A stretch of 64,000 nt of DNA from NCBI GenBank assembly GCA_003342895.1, contig PTFA01000091.1:747982-811981 (forward strand), read 5' to 3'. A program made the position numbers and the translations under genes. Under the pieces are notes generated by a model. The model made no database searches. It had not been told where the DNA came from and saw only the letters and a program-made list of their open reading frames with translations. How positions within the stretch are numbered: position 1 is the first letter of the stretch; each line of letters begins with the position of its first letter. Positions 28,301 through 40,300 of the stretch are shown here, one piece after another. The DNA is from Casuarius casuarius. Its lineage: Eukaryota > Chordata > Aves > Casuariiformes > Casuariidae.

Positions 28301-31300
28301 TAGCATTCAGCTCTGTCTCACAAGGGAAAGAATTTGTGGTTATTTCGATAGCTCATCTTTCCTGCTTCTTGGGACTCGATTGCTATGCTGTTCCTTTGAA
28401 TTACTGGCCATACGCTTCTAAGCTATAGCTGTGGCTCTCTGGCTCTAGGCTGCCTGACTCTTTGGAACAATGTGGAAAGTGTGCTATGATCCAGCAAACT
28501 CCTTTTTGTGGAGAAAGACGAGAAAAAGCACAAATGCATCATGAGAAGTGAAAGCAGATGGGAAAACGGAACGTGATGTGCTTGGCTGCTGCGAAGTGTT
28601 TAATTTGATAGTTGTGGAATTACAGGGTTGGTGGAGCTCTACTTAAATGGGATAGGGTGGACTTTTCATCTATTCTTTTGCCTCTGGTGCCTTGCAGAAT
28701 CGACGCCCCCACCCCCCTTTGTTATTTTTTTCGAATGCAGTAATAAAGGCAAAACATGTACTTTAGGCGAAATCTTAGAGATCAGATTTGTAGCAACTGG
28801 AATGGTGAGTTTTTTTCCAGCTATGTGGGGCCTTGTACACATCTTTGTTTTATCACCTTGTAGCCCCGACTAACAGTATTACCTTTGATGCAGTGACCAT
28901 CATAACTCAACTCTTAAAACTGGCTTATTTTTTTCATTTGGGAGGGAGGGTGGTTCACACAGCATTAAAATCAAATGCCTTTTTTTGTGCTTTTCTGTAA
29001 ATGTACAAATTAAAGCTAAAAGCACAATTGAAACTTCACTTAGAAAGGGCTTATTCATTGAAAGTTTTTCCAGATACAGCTGCATTTAGTCTCTCCAACA
29101 CATAACCTCTTTGTTAGTAAAGAAACCTTTTCTGTCAGACTTTTCTTTTTCTTCATTTTATCTTTTTTCATTCACCCTTATATATATATGCATTATAGGT
29201 GTTCATTTGATTTATTTTATTTTCTCCTTTATGGAATCATGGGTAGTTTCATTGCAACTCATCTCTTTCTGTTTGTTTCGTATAGGGTTGGTAGTGCAGG
29301 ATCATTCAGACCCCATGTTCAGTTCATATGCCTATAAGTCCCACTACCTACTGAATGAATCAAATCGTGCTGAGTTGATGAAATTACCTATGATTCCTCC
29401 TCCTTCGTCAGCTTCCAAAAAGAAATGTGAGAAAGGTAACCAAAATAGTTTCTTTCTCTTTAATTTACTTTCGCTTTTTCTATTATTTCTTTCTCTTTAA
29501 ATCAAACAAGAAATGTCTGCTTGTCAAGCACCACTCGTTGCTTTTAGTAAACTTCACTCATTGATTATTGTGAACGTGTGTTCATGTTGTTGGCAATTTT
29601 TTTTATTATAAAAGGGCTTAAAATAATTACTGTCACTAAATTCTCCTTGCCAGAGGTTAAGTCATTTTGTAGCTGACCTGGGTTATTCTAACTTTAGGGA
29701 AGCTATTTGCAGAACAATACAAAGAGGAGCCAACTAGAGCTTAATATTGTTGCAGTTCAGTGCTTACCTGGATGATGTACAAACCAACAGCTTCTTAAAT
29801 TGATTTTATATAAGGAAGAAGAGGGGATGTTCTGTTTCAAATCTTTTAGGCAGCTTATGCAAACCCTGAGAGAATAAAAGATTTTCCAGGTTGAACATTG
29901 ATCGCTATTCTTGCCATTCCAGAGGAAATCCAGAGATGTAGAAAGGCAGTAAGGTTTTGCCTGTGTATGTGTCTATTGCAGTCATTGGGCCTTGTGTTCC
30001 GCTTGGATTAGCTTGGGACAGCTAGTGCTCCTTTCTCCCCTGTGACTGACCACTAAATTCTTGAAGCAATGCTTCATATATGAGTGACAGGAGATGCTTT
30101 ATCTCTAGCAGACAGGGTTACTGTCCTGTGAAGAAGTGTGCAGCTCTAAGATAGAGCAGAGGATTTTTCCAGGAGAAGTAGATAATTTTCACACTGGTGC
30201 AGGTAATGCTGTAGCATCTCAGAATACCTTATGGAGAGAGACTCCATTGTCTGTAAAAAAACAAACAAACAACAACAAAAATATATGTATATATATATGT
30301 ATGTGTATATATATATATGTATCCAGTGGTCATACTCTCTTCCCCACTGAAATTTGATTCCCCAAGAGTGTTCAGAAGTGGTGTCTAATTAACCATTCTA
30401 AAGTTAGGTTATTTTGAATGCTGCTAGACTGATGGCTTTCAGTAGTTTCTGTAATTCCTGAAAACAAAAATTATTTTGAGCCCTCTGCTTAGCTTGAGCA
30501 ATATCTTACTAATGCATCCCGAGAGCAAAGTTTCTTTTTTTTTCTTTTTCTCTTGCTTAGCACTGAAAATTTTGTGTTTGATTTTTGTTTGATTTTGCAT
30601 CCCTTGGCATTTTACCATGTTGGATATTGTTTCAATAATTCATGCTGGGTCTGTATTTCCTCTGAAATAACATTTGCAAAAATTATTTTAAAAGTTAAAA
30701 CTTTGTTTTGGGTTTGGGGAGCTCTGGAAAGTCCAAATGGTTGGATTTTACTATATTTTTTAGCAGAGGAAATACAGTATTGATTGTGTCACTGGTTTGT
30801 TTAAGGAATGCTTATTGCAATATACAACAATCAATTAATGCAATGACATTTTTGCAAGTCTATAGGTGGATAAAATTTTCTGATAAATGTTTGAAAGTTA
30901 CCATTCACACTTCTTTTGATATTGTGGTCAAAAATCGCATTAAATATTCTCAAATCTGTCCCAGTTTTTCAGTCTGGGACTCAAAAACTCATTAAATTTT
31001 TATATATTTACATATATATATACACACACATATATAAATATATATGTGTGTATATAAATATATATATATTAACAAGTGCTATTTTATGAGCTGCTTTCTT
31101 TGTTCATGGTGGCTTAGAGATGTGCTGTGGCTCTCCACAGTTGCTACATCTGCCAGAATATAAGCCAACCGAAAGAACTTTTGTCCAAATAAGTGTAAAG
31201 TTTAAGAAGTAATCTTAACCACACTGTGATCAGATTTCCTTTGTGCAAAAAGGGAACTTTTGGGATGGGGAGAGCTCCTGTGTGGTGTCTCATTCTGCAT

Positions 31301-34300
31301 TATGTAATTGAATTTACAGTGCTCATATGGGTAAACTTCAAAGAAAAAACACAGATTTATCATTACAGTTCTTTTTATTTTATAACATTGTTGGAACAGA
31401 AAAGCATTGATCAACCTATAGGCTGTGGGGGTTCTTTTATGCACACTAACTGATTGCTAAGGGATTCAGTCATGACAATGTTGATTTAAAAAGTGTTCCC
31501 TAAAATTAGTGTTGGCCATCACCAAACTACGCAAAAGCTAACACTGCTGCTTTCATACGCAGTGCTCCCTTTGGGAATGTTGGTTCTAGTGCCAGCTTAC
31601 CTCATGTTTAAAAAAACTCATTTGCTCTTTTGTATTCACCTTTGATGCAGTCAAGAATCACAACTTAAACATTAGATAAGTGCACTGTGCAGTCTTTTTT
31701 TTTTAATCCAGCATTGTAAGTTTGACTTGATCCCTTTCTTTTGCCATTTGTTTGCTGTGAGGCAGATCAAAGCATAGAATGCGTAACTTAAAATTAATAT
31801 CAATTGCTATGCACAGGGGAAAGCAAATCCTTACTTCTATAAACCAAGCAGGGTTTCTTTTTTTAAAGGTGGAAAACTATTGTGCTGTGAATCCTGCCCA
31901 GCTTCCTTTCATCCTGAGTGTCTCAACATTGAAATGCCTGAAGGATGCTGGAATTGCAATGACTGTAAAGCTGGCAAGAAACTACGTTACAAGCAGATTG
32001 TTTGGGTCAAGCTTGGAAATTACAGGCAAGTTCACTATCTTTGTTTGTTGATGCTTTGGACAGTTTTAAAGTACTGTATAGAATTAGACGAAGGTAACTC
32101 AAAGCAGCTCAGTCCTAATAAACGAGAACTGGAAATACACTAATTTGCTAACGTGGTGTCAGACACTGATGTCACCTTTTAAATTAAATTCTTCTACTTT
32201 TTCCAGGCATTGCTGGATACTCGAATGCACTTAAGTTGGCTCTGTAGAGTGTGATAGTGATACGGAAAATCAGAGACTGTCTTATAGAATCAAGATGTCC
32301 TAGCTTGTGTTTGCTGTTAGTCACTTGCAGGAATGCAAGCATTTGAGGTGGTCTTAGAAATCCAGTTTTGTGTCACATGCGTTTTTATAAGACTTCTCCA
32401 AAATTTGGAATTAGACCTTTGAGAATGAAGTGTTTCTTGTTTGCAGGGTGCTTCACAGGTATTGGCAAAGGGAGCCTTGATTGCCTAAGAATGGAGGTTT
32501 TTTTAAGAAAGGAAAAGTAGCTTTTACTTTGCAACTCAGGCGGATTCAGAAGCTAAGACTTTTTCCTCTGGTTCACAGAACTTAGATTTTTACTTCTTTT
32601 TCTACTTTTTCAGGTGGTGGCCAGCAGAGATCTGCAATCCCAGGTCTGTGCCTCTCAACATACAGGGCCTCAAACATGATATCGGGGACTTCCCAGTATT
32701 TTTCTTTGGTTCACATGACTACTATTGGGTACACCAGGGCAGAGTTTTCCCTTATGTTGAAGGAGATAAAAGCTTTGCTGAGGGGCAAACTAGTATTAAC
32801 AAGACCTTCAAGAAAGGTAAAATCAAAAAAAGTTTATAGTGGTTTATGACAAAAGTTCCACGTGTTTGTGTCTCCATCACCACTTAACCTGCATGGGAAT
32901 ATTATGTGACTAGTGTTCTGTGTTCACGTAAAACTGCAAGCATTATGTAGATCCCTTGACTGCAGATAAAAATATTTTTCTTTAAGTGCCTTCTCATTGT
33001 GTATTGTTGCGGGCAAGTTCAGTTCTTCCACAAATTGGGAAATGTTAAGACAGAGCTTGGGCTCTGATGCATGGGATCATCATTCAATATCTCACCTACT
33101 ACTACCTACCTACTGAGAAGCACCTGATTGGAGATAGCTTCATGATATACTGCAATAACTCATTTTTAGCTTGTGTTTTGCTCATAGAGTTCTACTGCTA
33201 GCTTCTTAAAAAATACATTTAAATACATACATGTACATATTTGATTAACAGTAGCTGGTGCTAATGGCTTCCTATTTTGAACTCCCTTGCACAGCACTTG
33301 AAGAAGCAGCAAAACGCTTCCAGGAGCTGAAAGCACAAAGAGAAAGTAAAGAAGCATTAGAAATAGAAAGGAATTCAAGAAAACCTCCACCTTATAAACA
33401 TATTAAAGTAAGTTGACTTTTTTTTTTTTTTAATTCTGTGCATGAGTAAGCTATGTATTTAAACAAGCAAAATTTGTGACAATTCCAGCTTAAGGAAATA
33501 TAAATCATTTTGCTGTTCTTTTCAAAATCTTTTTTTCTGCCTTACGTGGTACCATAAAACATTCTTTTAGCAGAGGATCAGTGAAAGACTTACCAGTTGA
33601 ATGTCAGTTCTACTTAAGGTAAAGAATTTTGACTGCAGGTTGATGTCATCCATCTCAAATAAAAATGCTGGCTATTACAACTTAACCTTTGTTAACGCTG
33701 AACTCAACACTGATATGAATGCAGACTGCTCAGCCTATTGTAGAGTGTAATTTTTGGGAGCAATTTTGGACATGTAGGTCTTGGTGTTCACTTAATGTTT
33801 TTAATTTTAGTTGAAAGAAGTCCCAGTGATGCATCTGATAATTTTGTGTGCTTTGAAAGAGTCATTATACCAGTAACTGCACTCGTGAGTGACTCGTACT
33901 GTATTGTCTGGAGTCATGCATTTTATCTGATGGTCTTCACTTACGTGACTTACTGCTGGCTTCTCTGAACACTGTATGTCCCTGATTAAGTTAGCGGTCG
34001 AGTGGCAACAGATGCCACCTGTAGAAGTTCATGCATGTGTCTGCTTCTAGATTGCAGAGAAGTACATTTGTTGTGACATGCTATCCTACAAAAAGGGTTT
34101 AGTGGAAAAATAGCTATGTAGTAATTACTTGCTTGCCCTCTCAAGTCAGATCATGATAGACCTTGAATAAAGCTGTTTCATGTTCTGTGTGCATTATCTT
34201 CATCATTTATTCTTTCTTTTCCCTTTGTCCTGCAGTCCAACAAAGTAATAGGAAAGGTTCAGATTCAGGTAGCTGATCTATCAGAAATCCCTCGCTGCAA

Positions 34301-37300
34301 CTGCAAGCCATCTGATGAGAACCCCTGTGGCCTAGAATCAGAGTGTCTGAACAGGATGCTACAGTACGAGTGCCATCCGCAGGTTTGCCCAGCAGGAGAG
34401 CGATGTCAGAACCAGTGTTTCACCAAAAGACTCTACCCTGATGCTGAAATCATAAAAACTGATCGACGTGGATGGGGTCTCAGGACAAAAAGGAACATTA
34501 AAAAGGTAGAATTACAAAGGACAAATGCTGTGCTAGTCATTAGCATGATTTTATTTATGAGAACACTGAAACTTTGGGTACCTTAAGCAAATGCATACAA
34601 AAATTTCAGCACTTTAAAGTCGGTGTTTTGTATTAAAAAGATATGAAACTTTCGTAGGTGAAGCAGTAATAGTGAAATCTGCTTAGCTGATTTGGCAGAA
34701 GTGTCTTAACTGGTACTTATTCACAGAAATAAGTTTCAGTTGATTGTGAGTTTGTGAATTCTGTTGATGGAGGGGAAGAGTTGACTGTCTCATGCTTCTA
34801 GGAGGAAAGAGCATGCACGTGTTTTCTCACTGGCTATTGGAAAAAGAAGGGAGAGCAGCCTGGAAAAAAATAGTGATGATTTCTTTGCCTAAATAAGGCT
34901 ATGGAAGATGGTTAAATCTTAGAGGGATGGCAAAATAAGTTGCCTGTTTTTACTTTCTTCCCCTCGCCCTTATCATAAGCACTGCAAATGACAATCACAA
35001 GATACAAGAGAAACTCAAAGGGTGGGTGGAGGGCAGCTTGAATCGTGAGCCTCTTTTTAGTGGGTTATTCTGAAGTCTTTCCTTTGCCTTTTCTTTTTAA
35101 GATGTTACACAGTAACATGCTCACTGCATTTTCCCAGTAGCCAATTGTTTGGAGTGGGAGGGGTTGCAGTATTACTCTTACAGACGTCTGGTAACGAGGC
35201 AGCTATCTCACCCTCCTTGGCGTTCAACTCTTCAGCCTGGATTTATTTCAGAAGAACTCGCAGGGGATTAATGAAAGGCTTGAGGTGATCGGGCTGCATT
35301 GGACAACAAACTTTAAAGGTTCTTAAAGTTCAAGAAGGCAGAGAAGAATAATGAAGATACAGAGATTTCTGTTGGTGGAAGTGATGCTGCTGTTATAACA
35401 AAAAGCAGCAAGGACTGATTAGCCTCAGGAAATATTAAGGACTTTGGAATAAATATTAGAATGGTTGGCATCTTTAAAAGAGTGCTAGTGGATGAGGTCA
35501 GTGAGGTGGGGGAATGGGAATACTTTTCCCTGACTGTCAGAAAGTCATTGGATATGGATCATTTTGGTTTTCCTTTACACTGTATCGCTGCACTGTATTC
35601 CTGGGGATACCAGTCTGGGATTCAGGTGGGATTTGCGACAGTTGATATGGAAAAACAAAATCTTACACTTGCATATCTAAGTGTGAGAATCCTCTTCTAA
35701 CTGGATTGCAGTCTTGCTGTACTTCGAGGCAAGCATGAGGATGATGGGCCTGGATTTCACGTCTGCTTTAACTTGCCAGGCAGAGGATTGGATCTGATGG
35801 ACAGATGTATGTTTTGCTCTTACTCATGCAGGCTTCGTTGTTTCTGAACAAGGAGATGGCTGAGCACACCTGAAAAGTGGAAGATGCAGCTATGGCCACA
35901 GATGGAATTGGACAGTTTAAGACTTCAAGACACGTTGTTTTTGTCATTTGACCCACATCCCCAAGAATCTGCTCTAGAGAACTCTTTTGTTCTTGGTTGC
36001 CTTCCTATTTTCTTCAGTTTGAATTTGCACTCATCTTAATAGGAAAAATATCCTGAACTTCTCATCATGAAGATGCATCGCATAGTTTTGGTGGACTTTA
36101 ACTTGATGTAAGGATTACACTGCACTTCTCTATAGAAAGAAACTGGCTGCTCTCCAGACTGGAAATTCTGCTGTGACATTTTGGATTGGATAATCACTAT
36201 TGGATGATGCGTTTAGCTTCGAATGTAATCAGAATGTATAGATAAAAGCAAAGAGATTCTGAATTGATTCTTAAATCATTAAGTGATGTGATGTGTATAT
36301 GTTATGCGTAGGTAGCATGTAGGATAATCCACTAAAGAGATCCTGCAACGTCAAGATGAAAGCTTTGGGCTCATGTATAATAATTTTAACTGTGAATTCT
36401 TTGCTTTTGTCCATTTTCATTAGATATCTACCTCCTTGGCTTTGTTTAGAAATGTAGTTTACAGTCTCTAGAAATCTGACATAGAGAAATGTTATGTAGC
36501 AGCTTAAATGGCAAGTGTACACTTATGAAGGGTGAAACTGGAGGTATATTATCAAATCAGTTTCAGAGAGGATTCTGTATTGACTGCCACCTCAGTTATA
36601 AGCGGGAGCCCTTGACTGCATTTGGGACTTTAATCTATGCATACCTAACTGGCTTGTCAACAAGTAGCTAGAGGAAATAGTAATGGGTAGAAAATCAGTG
36701 TTTAAAAACCTTTTAATACACTATGGTTATTCCTATTCCAAGTACATGGTAAATGCTTATAGCAGCTTTTGTTTTTTTATGGTAGAGTTCCTGTGAATTT
36801 AACATGCAAATTACGGAAATGCATTTGTGTCCTGTAGGAGCTTTACTGAAAATGGTCCATGATTCTGTTGTCTTCCAGCTGTTCCCAAAAACATAGGCTG
36901 TACAGAAGGCAACTTGGTGGTGACAAAGGGAATTTTTTTTTTTCCTTTTTTTGGTTCAGGCTAAGATTTTCAGATGCATCCAAGCGACTTGATCCAAGTG
37001 CATGTGCTTTAGATAGGATTCCGGCCATTTAAAAACCTTAAATCAGTCTTAATGAGGGCTGGGCTTCTGAGTCATTTAGGTACCTCTCGCAAACATCACC
37101 CCAGCTGCCTGATTTCAGCCTCCGCCCCTTCCATTTACTGTTTTCTTCTTTCATGTTTGAGTTGTGACATCCATGAACATGGTCAAGCAGAGACAGACAT
37201 TGCTCTCTGGAGCCCGTCAGTGTCCTTTAGAGGATCTGACTGCTCTGAGCTTGTCTAGGCGTCCGTCCCTGAGCACGGCTGACAGTATAGCGCTGGTTAC

Positions 37301-40300
37301 CGTGTTGTGCTGTGTTGCGTGAGAGTTGTTCCTGAAATACCAGGTGCTTGTTGGGCACTTGAATTTGAGTGTATCAAATAGCTATTTTTTACAGTGTTTT
37401 TACCCATCAACAACTGACTGTCTTGATAAAGTGATGCTCAGTGTGCTGAGTATTTACCCCCTTGTATCAAGGTATCATCATGTCCCAGCTATTCTAAATT
37501 CCATTATGTAAAAGCTGGGAACGCGCTGTTGGCCTGAAGGGGCCTACTTTTAAACATGTTTTAGTGATTTTTTTTTTAAGTCAGTTTTTGTATAATCTGT
37601 GTTTCATAAAAACTTTGTTACTGCAGACTTTCCAAAGTTTATTATCGACTAATAAAAGTCCTAATAAAAACGAACTGTTGAATACTATATAGTGAAAATA
37701 TATGCCATTGTAATAGTTCCTGTTGTCTTAGGAGTCTGTGAGTATTTTCACATTATCCATTTTAAAGCATGAGATTTAAAAGGGTTCTAGTGAACTGCCA
37801 GATATGACTCATGTAGTATTGAATACAGAAACAGTGTTGCTTCCAATGCTGCCTTTTTTACTTTGAGTGGGGTTATTGCTTAGACGATAAGTACGCAGTG
37901 TGCACATCTACTACCTACTAGATGCAAGAAGTTTAATGCTTTTTGTGGGTATTAAAGTGTATGATAGGAAGTGCATTATTTTCTGTGCTGCTTCCCTTTA
38001 TCTGTAGTCATAAGAAACAGTTAGTATGGATTTTTAATTTTTTTTCCTCTGTTTTTCAGGGTGAATTTGTGAACGAATACGTTGGTGAGCTAATTGATGA
38101 AGAAGAGTGCAGGTTGCGGATCAAACGTGCCCATGAAAACAGTGTAACCAATTTTTATATGTTAACTGTTACAAAGGTAAATATCACATCTCCATCCAGT
38201 ATAAACTGTGTTTATGGTTGAAACTATGTAGAAAAACCTAACAGAATCATCATTCAGTGTTTGAAATGTTGTACTTAAGTCTGAGACCATTTGCCTAGAC
38301 TGAACCACATGAGTTTCATTTCTAGCTAATGTACACAAATTGAAGTCTTCTGTTTATGGAGCACATAACTTATGGATTTGTTTTGTCTCAGTTTTGATCT
38401 AGTTGGGCTAATTTTTTGTGGAGTGGAGAAATTAATTTATATGGCCTATTCAATGCATAGCGCTTTTGCAGAGCTCTTCAGTAGAACTTGTAGTGGAACA
38501 TGGGCAGCCAGTTAAAAGGTCATGGCAATGCCAGCTTGTTTCCAGCTGGCACCCAGGTGCTGGTAGGAGGATAACATCTTTGTCTCTGAGTGGAATGGTT
38601 GAAGAGATGAAATTGGAAGCCTGTATCTCATGTTACTCATTCCATGCCTATTTCACTTCTGCAAACGCAAGTATTCAGGCACTTTTTGCTAAAACTTACT
38701 CTGTAGGGAAAGCTTATCACTTTTAACCAATTGAAAATAAGTGTATTTTTTGCTGCCCTAGGCATAAATAATCACTTGTCAGTGGGAAACTTTTTTTGTT
38801 TGTCAGTACTAAACATGTGTTTATCTTTCTATTTGAAGGACCGAATAATAGATGCTGGCCCAAAGGGGAATTATTCTCGTTTTATGAACCATAGTTGTAA
38901 TCCAAACTGTGAAACACAGAAATGGACAGTGAATGGTGACATTAGAGTTGGACTTTTTGCTCTTTGTGATATTCCTGCAGGTAAAAAGATGGCACTATTT
39001 TGCATGATTACTTTTCTCTTAAAATGGCAAAGTTCCCAACTTACCCAATTTTTTCTTTGAAGTTACTTAATGACAGTGACATTTACAGGAGCTTTTTCAT
39101 TCATTGGTGTAGAGACAAATATTTATAAGTTCTAGTTTCAACAGGAATCATAATTTGGAATAGTTTAAAAAGGAAAACTGCTGTTAAAAAAATTAAGGGA
39201 GTTGCTACAAAGTACAGTGTTAATTGTTTATCATGTAAACAGATTTCATTTTATATAGAATTGATCCTTTCACCAACATTTATTTGATATAATCTTTCTG
39301 CATTAAATGTTTTACCTGATCTACTGTTTAAACTGAGACTATATGATAGAATAGCTGCTACCTACATCTGATCTACACAGAATTTGGTATGTGTAAAGAT
39401 GTGCTGGCGCTTGCGTAAAAACCAAGAGCAAAAGGGAAACTGTCCCATGCTGAAAAGAGTAACTTATATTTGTCACATACAAAAAATACTGACACAGCAT
39501 GTGAAAAGAGTTGTTACAGTAACGTGGTCTACAAAGAAAGAGTTAAAAGGAAATACAATCTCAAAACTAGGTTCATGGTTAGAAGTATGAGCAAAGATTC
39601 CTCTTTTAGTTGACCCTGCTTTGAGGAGGGGGTTTGGACTAGATGATTTCCTGTGGTCCTTTCCAACCTCAACGAGTCTGAGATTCTCTAGCCCTATACT
39701 TGTCTGAATTACCATTCATTGTGACTATAAAACAAAAACGAGTAGTATTTTCCTCAGAATTTGGCTAAATGTATAATCTGTCTCTATTCTAAAAAATTCT
39801 CAAGTTTGCCTTCCCTGAGACCTTTTCTCTCTGTGTTTTTGAAATCAATGAAACATTCAAGCTAAAGCTTTTAAAAACATCGCTGCTAATTTCTCACAGA
39901 CTGTGAGAGAAGCTCTAATGACATGTCACTGTCACAAGCCTGTCTTTCATCAATATCTGTGTGGATGAATTGTTTTTCTTTACATTTTAGGAATGGAGTT
40001 AACATTTAATTATAATTTGGATTGCCTTGGCAATGGTAGGACCGAATGTCATTGTGGAGCAGAAAACTGCAGTGGCTTTCTAGGAGTGCGCCCAAAGGTA
40101 CGTGGATGAAAATTGAAGCTGCTTCTCCTAAGCCTAGAGATCTAGAGAGGAGGGCAAAGAGGTCTTTGTTTTGTTTAACCTTTTACCTTGATCTGTTCAA
40201 TGCTCTCCACCCTTGAAAGTCGCCAAAGATTCTAGAGTTACGAAACTTGTGTGGCCTCTAGGACGGAGAAGAGAAATCAACCACCATGCTATCAGATGGG

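Larger units (their letters stand above)
29436..31868 (+). other. NSD3: NSD3 intron 15
   Basis: About 2.4 kb with two AT/CA microsatellites (30277-30321 and 31001-31070). Nothing else recognised. Confidence 0.85.
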
